In this document: positions 58,492 to 64,000 of the stretch, piece by piece | Numbering within the stretch: position 1 is the first letter of the stretch | Layout: each line of letters starts with the position of its first letter | NCBI RefSeq assembly: GCF_016342265.1 | Contig: NZ_JAEIOS010000011.1 | Span: 124,001 to 188,000, forward strand | Origin: Corynebacterium meridianum | Lineage (GTDB): Bacteria > Actinomycetota > Actinomycetes > Mycobacteriales > Mycobacteriaceae | Direction: 5' to 3' | DNA: 64,000 bases | The notes under the pieces: model-generated | Databases searched by the model: none | What the model saw: only the letters and a program-made list of their open reading frames with translations | What the model was told of the DNA's origin: nothing | Position numbers and translations under genes: made by a program

Positions 58492-58504
58492 ACCCGAGAG
58501 GTGG

Positions 58505-59689
58505 TCAGAGGCGCGTGCCCTCGAGCTCCTCGGCGATCTGCTCCTCGAGCTGATCACGGACGGCCTTGACGGGGATCCGGCCGATGACCTCGGAGAAGAA
58601 GCCCCGGACGATCAGTCGACGGGCCTGGTTCGGGTCGATGCCGCGGGACAGCAGGTAGAACAGCTGATCATCGTCGAAGCGACCGACCGTCGCCGCGTGG
58701 CCGGCACCGACGATCTCGCCGGTCTCGATCTCGAGGTTGGGAACCGCGTCGGCTCTCGCGCCCTCTGTGAGCACCAGGTTCCGGTTCGTCTCGTAGGTGT
58801 CGGTCCCCTGCGCGTTGGCGCGGATCAGCACGTCGCCGACCCAGGCGGTCCGGGCGTCCGGCAGGTCCGAGGACGGATCCGCCTGCAGGGCACCCTTGTA
58901 GAGGACGTTGGAGCGGCAGTTCGGCTCGGCGTGGTCGACGAGCAGACGCTGCTCGAAGAACTGCCCGTCGTCGGCGAAGTACACACCGAGGAGTTCGGCG
59001 TCTCCGCCGGGTGCGGTGAACTTGACGCTCGGGATGAGGCGTACGACGCCGCCACCGAAGCAGGCGACGTTGTGGCGGAGCACCGCGTCCCGGCCCAGCT
59101 TCGCCCGCTGATTGCCGAGATGGACCGCGGTATCGTCCCAGTCGACGTGGACGACGACCGTCAGCCGGGCGTTGTCGCCGACGATGTACTCGTGATTGTC
59201 GGAGTGGGTGCCGTCGCCGGTGTAGCGGATGTTGACGATGGCCTCGGCGCCGTCCTCCACGACGATGCTGACGTCGGTGAAGGATGTGACGTCGGCTCCC
59301 CTGCCGGTGACCGTGACGGTGACCGGGTCGGTGTTCGAGGAGTTCCTGGCGAAGGTGACGAGGGTGGCCTCCTCCATGGCGGTCCACGCCTGGGCCCCGA
59401 CGCGGTCGACGGGAGCACCGGCGGTACCGATCCGTTCGTCATCGCGGGTCACCTTCTCGACCGTGACACCCGATGCCGACTCGGGAACGTCAACGGAGAC
59501 GTCCGGGGTCGTCGCCTCGGGGAAGGTGCCGTCGTGCAGGCCCCTCAGCCGACGCAGAGGAGTGAAGCGCCAGACCTCGTCCCGGCCCCGAGGAACGTCG
59601 AAGTCGTCGACGTTGAAGGAGGTGAACAGGTCACCCTTGGTGTCGTGGTAGGTGGCGTTCTTGACACGTTCCACTTTTGTCTCGGTCAT
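58505..59689 (-). CDS. sufD: SufD scaffold subunit
   Basis: 394 residues, partner of SufB in SufBC2D. Beta-helix core and C-terminal SufC-binding motif (LSRGIDPNQARRLIVRGFFSEV), with AGHAATVGRFDDDQLFYLLSRG. The SufB catalytic Cys position lies in NRNLVLTEGA rather than a Cys, as expected for SufD. 5 nt downstream of sufB. Confidence 0.95.
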   Translation of the reverse strand: MTETKVERVKNATYHDTKGDLFTSFNVDDFDVPRGRDEVWRFTPLRRLRGLHDGTFPEATTPDVSVDVPESASGVTVEKVTRDDERIGTAGAPVDRVGAQAWTAMEEATLVTFARNSSNTDPVTVTVTGRGADVTSFTDVSIVVEDGAEAIVNIRYTGDGTHSDNHEYIVGDNARLTVVVHVDWDDTAVHLGNQRAKLGRDAVLRHNVACFGGGVVRLIPSVKFTAPGGDAELLGVYFADDGQFFEQRLLVDHAEPNCRSNVLYKGALQADPSSDLPDARTAWVGDVLIRANAQGTDTYETNRNLVLTEGARADAVPNLEIETGEIVGAGHAATVGRFDDDQLFYLLSRGIDPNQARRLIVRGFFSEVIGRIPVKAVRDQLEEQIAEELEGTRL

Positions 59690-59694
59690 CGGGT

Positions 59695-61140
59695 TTAACC
59701 CACCGATCCTTCCATCTGCAGTTCAATCAGGCGGTTGAGTTCGAGCGCGTACTCCATCGGGAGTTCCTTCGCGATCGGCTCGACGAAGCCGCGCACGATC
59801 ATCGCCATGGCCTCGTCTTCGGCGACACCCCGGCTCATCAGGTAGAAGAGCTGGTCCTCGGAAACCTGCGAGACCGTGGCCTCGTGGCCGAGGGAGACGT
59901 GGTCGTTCCGGATGTCGTTGTACGGGTAGGTGTCCGACCTCGAGATGTTGTCCACCAGGAGGGCGTCACACTCGACGTTCGAGGTCGAGTGGTGCGCGTT
60001 GGCGTTGATCTGGACGAGCCCACGATAAGCCGCGCGGCCGCCCGACCTGGCGACGGACTTGCTCACGATGTTGGAGGACGTGTACGGCGCCATGTGGACC
60101 ATCTTCGCGCCGGTGTCCTGGAACTGGCCCTCGCCGGCGAAAGCCACGGAGAGCACCTCACCCTTTGCGTGGGGTCCGGTCATCCACACGGCCGGGTACT
60201 TCATCGTGACCTTCGAGCCGATGTTGCCGTCGACCCACTCCATCGTCGCACCCTCTTCACACTTGGTGCGCTTCGTGACGAGGTTGTAGACGTTGTTCGA
60301 CCAGTTCTGGATCGTCGTGTAGCGGCAGCGGCCGCCCTTCTTCACGATGATCTCCACGACCGCGGAGTGCAGGGAGTCCGACTTGTAGATCGGCGCGGTG
60401 CAACCCTCGACGTAGTGGACGTAAGCGTCCTCGTCGACGATGATGAGCGTCCGCTCGAACTGGCCCATGTTCTCGGTGTTGATGCGGAAGTAGGCCTGCA
60501 GGGGGATGTCGACGTGGACACCCTTGGGGACGTAGATGAACGACCCTCCGGACCAGACCGCGGTATTCAGGGCCGCGAACTTGTTGTCGCCCGCGGGGAT
60601 GACGGTACCGAAGTACTCGCGGAAAAGGTCCTCGTGCTCGCGGAGGGCGGTGTCGGTGTCGAGGAAGATGACGCCCTGCGCCTCCAGATCCTCGCGGATC
60701 TGGTGGTAGACGACCTCGGACTCGTACTGGGCTGCGACGCCGGCGACGAGGCGCTGCTTCTCCGCCTCCGGAATACCCAGCTTGTCGTAGGTGTCCTTGA
60801 TGTCCGCCGGAAGCTCGTCCCACGTGGTGGCCTGCTTCTCCGTGGAACGCACGAAGTACTTGATGTTGTCGAAGTCGATTCCGGAGAGGTCGGCTCCCCA
60901 GGTCGGCATCGGCTTACGCTCGAAGATGTCGAGTGCCTTCTGCCGGTTCTTCAGCATCCATTCGGGCTCGTTCTTCTTGCCGGAGATGTCCGCGACGACC
61001 TCGGGGCTGAGACCGCGCTTCGCTGCCGCGCCTGCGACGTCCGTGTCGTGCCAACCGTAGTTGTACGCGCCGATTGAGTCGATGATCTCCTCATCGGTGC
61101 GGGGGGCGTCGACAACCGGCTTTTCCTGGGCCTGGGTCAT
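59695..61140 (-). CDS. sufB: SufB scaffold subunit
   Basis: 481 residues, the cluster-building scaffold. Scaffold Cys in [13 protein letters not shown] pair in [21 protein letters not shown], SufC-binding [22 protein letters not shown], and N-terminal Cys in KCEEGATME. No intein, unlike some mycobacterial SufB. Its ATG directly abuts the sufR stop and has AGGAG 7 nt upstream. Confidence 0.97.
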   Translation of the reverse strand: MTQAQEKPVVDAPRTDEEIIDSIGAYNYGWHDTDVAGAAAKRGLSPEVVADISGKKNEPEWMLKNRQKALDIFERKPMPTWGADLSGIDFDNIKYFVRSTEKQATTWDELPADIKDTYDKLGIPEAEKQRLVAGVAAQYESEVVYHQIREDLEAQGVIFLDTDTALREHEDLFREYFGTVIPAGDNKFAALNTAVWSGGSFIYVPKGVHVDIPLQAYFRINTENMGQFERTLIIVDEDAYVHYVEGCTAPIYKSDSLHSAVVEIIVKKGGRCRYTTIQNWSNNVYNLVTKRTKCEEGATMEWVDGNIGSKVTMKYPAVWMTGPHAKGEVLSVAFAGEGQFQDTGAKMVHMAPYTSSNIVSKSVARSGGRAAYRGLVQINANAHHSTSNVECDALLVDNISRSDTYPYNDIRNDHVSLGHEATVSQVSEDQLFYLMSRGVAEDEAMAMIVRGFVEPIAKELPMEYALELNRLIELQMEGSVG

Positions 61141-61881
61141 TTAGCCTCTCCTTTCATCAGGAGTGTGGGGTATGGGGGTCAATGTGAGCTGCCCGGCCGG
61201 AACGTTGGTCGTGCAGATGCCGTGTCCCTCGGCGATGGACGCCAGGGGTTGCACATGATTCCCGAGCAATCTGGCGATCGCCTCATGCTCCGCCTCACAG
61301 AGTTCGGGGAACTCCGAGGCGACCTGGGAGATCGGACAGTGGTGCTGGCAGATCTGCACGCCTCCGCCGGCATGGTGCACCGTGGCGGCGTAGCCGTGAG
61401 CGGAGAATGCGTCCGCAACCGCGCGGGCTGTCGCGGGGACGGACTCCTCGTCGTCGGCGGGTGCTATCCCGTCGACGATCGTCGAGATGCGCCTCCGGGC
61501 GAACGCCCGGACGGCTTCCTCGCCGCCTGTCTCCCGCAGAGCCTGCAGAGCGGAAGTGGCGAGGGAGTCGTAGTCGTGGCCGAACGTCGCGCGGCCCCGG
61601 TCGGTGAGGCGGAAGGCCTTCGCCGGCCGCCCACGTCCGCGGCCACGACCGACGGGGCGGGTGACCTCGACCAGTTCATCGTCGACCAGAATGTCCAGAT
61701 GCCGACGCACACCCGCCGCCGAGAACCCGAGATGGGCCCCGATGTCCGAGGCGCTCACCGGGGCCCGCTCGAGCAGCGTCCGGAGAATCGCACGCCGGGT
61801 GTCTCCGTCCTGGGGACGGAACGAATCCGCCGGGGAGCAGGTGGGCCGGGACTCGGCCTGATCCTGTCGTGCTGTCGTCAC
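61141..61881 (-). CDS. sufR: Fe-S-sensing repressor SufR
   Basis: 246 residues. N-terminal winged helix (RRAILRTLLERAPVSASDIGAHLGFSAAGVRRHLDIL) and a C-terminal Cys cluster for an Fe-S cofactor (VQICQHHCPISQVASEFPELCEAE, plus a later Cys in HGICTTN). Holo-SufR represses the operon, and cluster loss derepresses it. GTG 61881 is chosen since AGGAGG sits 8 nt before it; an upstream GTG at 61890 overlaps that site. First gene of the suf operon. Confidence 0.93.
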   Translation of the reverse strand: MTTARQDQAESRPTCSPADSFRPQDGDTRRAILRTLLERAPVSASDIGAHLGFSAAGVRRHLDILVDDELVEVTRPVGRGRGRGRPAKAFRLTDRGRATFGHDYDSLATSALQALRETGGEEAVRAFARRRISTIVDGIAPADDEESVPATARAVADAFSAHGYAATVHHAGGGVQICQHHCPISQVASEFPELCEAEHEAIARLLGNHVQPLASIAEGHGICTTNVPAGQLTLTPIPHTPDERRG

Positions 61882-62030
61882 CGTTGTCACCTCCTGCTCT
61901 CTCGTCCGTTGTTCAATCCGGGTGCTTCCCGGGATGCCGCCCCTCCTCCACCGGTACCGGGGAAAGCGGGGAGCGGACAGCCGGGATACGTCTGTCTACG
62001 GCGGGTCCGACCCACCGGTCATCATTAGAC

Positions 62031-62042
62031 AACACAAGTGTT
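62031..62042. promoter_or_regulatory. Candidate SufR operator
   Basis: AACAC-AA-GTGTT, perfect arms, about 140 nt upstream of sufR and in the AT-rich patch. It is nested near a wider inverted pair GACAAC (62028-62033) and GTTGTC (62058-62063). Assignment by position; the SufR consensus of this genus is not known to me. Confidence 0.45.
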
Positions 62043-62294
62043 CCGTAATTCATTCCCGTTGTCCAACCGGTGAAGATGGATGCCGGATCCGGTGGATCTC
62101 CGCTGTACCCGCCGGTGATCGGAACGCTCGACGGTCCGCCGGTTGACCACCGTTCAACTCCGGGCTCCCCGCCCCTCGCCGAGCGGCCGGACAATATGCC
62201 ACGGGGGTGATGCACCGTCATGTCGACCACCCCCTCGCCGCGGGCCACATCTCCGGGAGGCGGCCCGCGGAACGCGGATCACGCCACACCCGGT

Positions 62295-62300
62295 TAGAAT
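62295..62300 (+). promoter_or_regulatory. -10 box of leaderless mptB
   Basis: TAGAAT ends 6 nt before GTG 62307, which decides the start. Confidence 0.55.
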
Positions 62301-62306
62301 GCCGTT

Positions 62307-64000
62307 GTGTCAGATGCCACCTCGCGCCGAACGGTGTTCTTCCGCGCCCTCACCGGTGAACTCCCCCGGCTGGGAACGGCCGGCTCGAGGTCTGCGTCCC
62401 TCCACCAGCCCGGAAGCGGTGACCCGGACCTTCGACGCCCCGTACCCGGAACCGCGGCACTGCCCCTCCGGTTCGCTCTGCTCCGTCTATTGGGCACCGT
62501 CGGTGCGCTGATGCTGAGTTTCGGGGCACTCGGTGCCGGTGCGCTACCGGTCACCGACAACGTGTACCGGACCTTTCCCGGCGGATCCATCATGCAACGC
62601 ATGCTGCAGACATCGTCTACCGTCGCGCTGACCGGGGTCGCCCTCATCGTGGTGTCCTGGGTGCTGATGGCCCCCTACGTCGGGGCGAGCGTCCTCCACG
62701 AGCGGAAACGTCAGGTCAGGGTCCACACCGGGCAGCTCTACCGCACCTTCATCGTGTGGATGACCCCCATCGCTCTCAGTGCCCCCATGTTCACCCAGGA
62801 CATCTACTCCTATCTGGCCCAGGGGGCCATCACCGCCAGGGGACTCGACCCCTACAGCGCCGGACCGGTCGACCTCCTCGGTTCCGGCAACCCGCTAGCC
62901 CGTTCCGTACCGCTGATCTGGTCCCATTCCCCGTCCCCGTACGGACCGGTCGCCAGCGGCATATCGGCGCTGATCTATCAGGTGGCCGGTGAATCGGTGT
63001 TCGTCGGCGTCTACCTCCATCGGCTCGTGGCGGTGCTGGGCATAACCGCCGCCGGGTGGGCGTTGAGCCGCCTCGCGTCCCGTTGCGGCGTCAGCGTGCA
63101 GGCGGCCCTCTGGCTCGGCCTGCTCAACCCGCTGACGATGCTCCATCTCGTCGGCGGAATCCACAATGAATCGGTGCTGCTCGGCCTGCTGCTCGTCGGC
63201 ATGGAGGTTGGGCTCCGCGGCGTCGACGGCCTCTTAGCTGCCGCGCCATCGGCCCGGACGGCGGGGTGGGTGTTGCTCGTGCTCTCCGCGGTCCTTATCT
63301 CCGGGGGCGGGATGGTCAAGATCACCGGATTCACCGCGCTCGGATTCACCGGGATGGCGGTGGCGCGCGCGCTCAGTTCGCGGGGGTGGCACCCGGTACT
63401 CTCCGTCTTTTTCTCCGGGGTATTCCAGGCGACGATCATGGTCGCCTCGGTGGCGGTTCTCACCGCGGCGACCGGAATCGGTCTCGGCTGGGTGTCCGGC
63501 CAGGGCGGAGCGGTCGCGGTACGGTCCTGGATGTCGGCGACCACTGCCCTCGGCGTGATCGCGGGAGGCATCGGGATGCTCGCCGGACTCGGCGACCAGA
63601 CCGCCGCCATGCTGACCGTCACCCGTGGGGTCGGCGTAGCCGTCGCCGGAGCATTCATGCTCCGTATGCTCATCGGTGTCTACCGGGGGACGATCCATCC
63701 CGTGGGCGGGCTGGGGATTTCCACGTTCGTTCTGGTGCTGCTCTTCCCCGTCGTCCAGCCCTGGTACATGCTGTGGGCGATCATGCCGCTCGCCGCGTGG
63801 GCGAACCGCCCGCTGTTCCGGGTCTCCGCGACGGCGTATTCAGCCGTGGTCTGCTTCTTCGTCCTGCCGCGCGGACTGCCTCTTCCACCCGGGACGGTGG
63901 CCGGCATCTACCTGTCCACGGCCCTGTCCACGATCGCCGTGTTGGCCCTGCTGTGGTGGGTTGTACGACGTTGGCGACCGCGTGTCATAGACTGGCCGTC
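62307..64000 (+). CDS. mptB: Alpha-(1->6)-mannosyltransferase, 3' end outside window
   Basis: GT-C type polyprenyl-phosphomannose-dependent glycosyltransferase starting the mannan backbone of lipomannan and lipoarabinomannan. 564 residues visible without a stop, near full family length (about 560-600). Many membrane helices; the GT-C acidic motif lies in APMFTQDIYSYLAQG (first loop Asp), then GLDPYSAGPVDLLGSGNP and WSHSPSPYGPVASGI. Its place next to sufR is the same as in C. glutamicum. The cytoplasmic N-terminal 55 residues are Pro/Arg-rich. Leaderless GTG start. Confidence 0.9.
   Translation, partial: MSDATSRRTVFFRALTGELPRLGTAGSRSASLHQPGSGDPDLRRPVPGTAALPLRFALLRLLGTVGALMLSFGALGAGALPVTDNVYRTFPGGSIMQRMLQTSSTVALTGVALIVVSWVLMAPYVGASVLHERKRQVRVHTGQLYRTFIVWMTPIALSAPMFTQDIYSYLAQGAITARGLDPYSAGPVDLLGSGNPLARSVPLIWSHSPSPYGPVASGISALIYQVAGESVFVGVYLHRLVAVLGITAAGWALSRLASRCGVSVQAALWLGLLNPLTMLHLVGGIHNESVLLGLLLVGMEVGLRGVDGLLAAAPSARTAGWVLLVLSAVLISGGGMVKITGFTALGFTGMAVARALSSRGWHPVLSVFFSGVFQATIMVASVAVLTAATGIGLGWVSGQGGAVAVRSWMSATTALGVIAGGIGMLAGLGDQTAAMLTVTRGVGVAVAGAFMLRMLIGVYRGTIHPVGGLGISTFVLVLLFPVVQPWYMLWAIMPLAAWANRPLFRVSATAYSAVVCFFVLPRGLPLPPGTVAGIYLSTALSTIAVLALLWWVVRRWRPRVIDWP

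Larger units (their letters stand above)
61882..62306. other. Divergent sufR-mptB intergenic region (425 nt)
   Basis: No gene found. Contains palindromic motifs at 62028-62063 that may form the SufR operator and the mptB -10 box at 62295-62300. The stretch near 62015-62065 is AT-rich, as expected of the suf promoter. Confidence 0.6.

Overview
The window looks like chromosome of a high-GC actinomycete of the Corynebacterium type. The evidence is a mycothiol ligase (MshC), an MptB-type mannosyltransferase, a RipA-like NlpC/P60 hydrolase beside an Rv1476-type membrane protein, aconitase next to its TetR repressor AcnR with an AcnR operator in the promoter, a sufR-B-D-C-S-U-T operon, a methylmalonyl-CoA mutase operon, and many genes starting 6-9 nt after a -10 box (leaderless). 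The species cannot be fixed from the sequence alone. No insertion sequence, phage gene or CRISPR array was seen.

Layout. 0-6 kb: M18 aminopeptidase (cut by the left edge), a DUF255 thioredoxin-fold protein, a two-gene SufC/SufB-like pair separate from the suf operon, and a RecB-family nuclease with an Fe-S-type Cys set. 6-6.6 kb: a scar made of an ABC ATPase fragment and a LuxR fragment. 6.6-11.2 kb: C4-dicarboxylate transporter, aspartase, hisG and hisE. 11.2-15.8 kb: HAD phosphatase, small conserved protein, mshC, uppP, aldo/keto reductase. 15.8-27 kb: lipoproteins, pyrD, PEBP, an asymmetric ABC exporter pair, tRNA-Leu(GAG), an unusual zinc-ribbon SDR, a DHFR-fold protein and a cupin. 27-32.3 kb: meaB-mutB-mutA (propionate/methylmalonyl-CoA). 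32.5-41 kb: VTT membrane protein, HTH protein, NfeD/SPFH pair, DUF3097, ferrochelatase, RipA-like peptidase. 41-49.1 kb: Rv1476-type protein, acn, acnR, GATase, DUF1990 and ABC-F. 49.2-55.3 kb is the most accessory-looking block: an orphan lycopene-cyclase-like gene, a large secreted sialidase and two small secreted Ig-like proteins that share its type of hydrophobic C-terminal tail, with a tRNA-like remnant between them. 55.5-62 kb: the complete suf operon. 62.3-64 kb: mptB, cut by the right edge.

A theme is iron-sulfur biology. One full SUF machine with its repressor lies at the right, and a minimal SufCB-type pair lies 50 kb to the left. Several likely Fe-S clients lie between them or beside them (RecB-type nuclease, aconitase, Cys-tailed ferrochelatase). 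The candidate least explained by known corynebacterial biology is the minimal SufCB pair. Next are the ABC exporter whose one half has lost its P-loop and the secreted-protein trio with matching tails.
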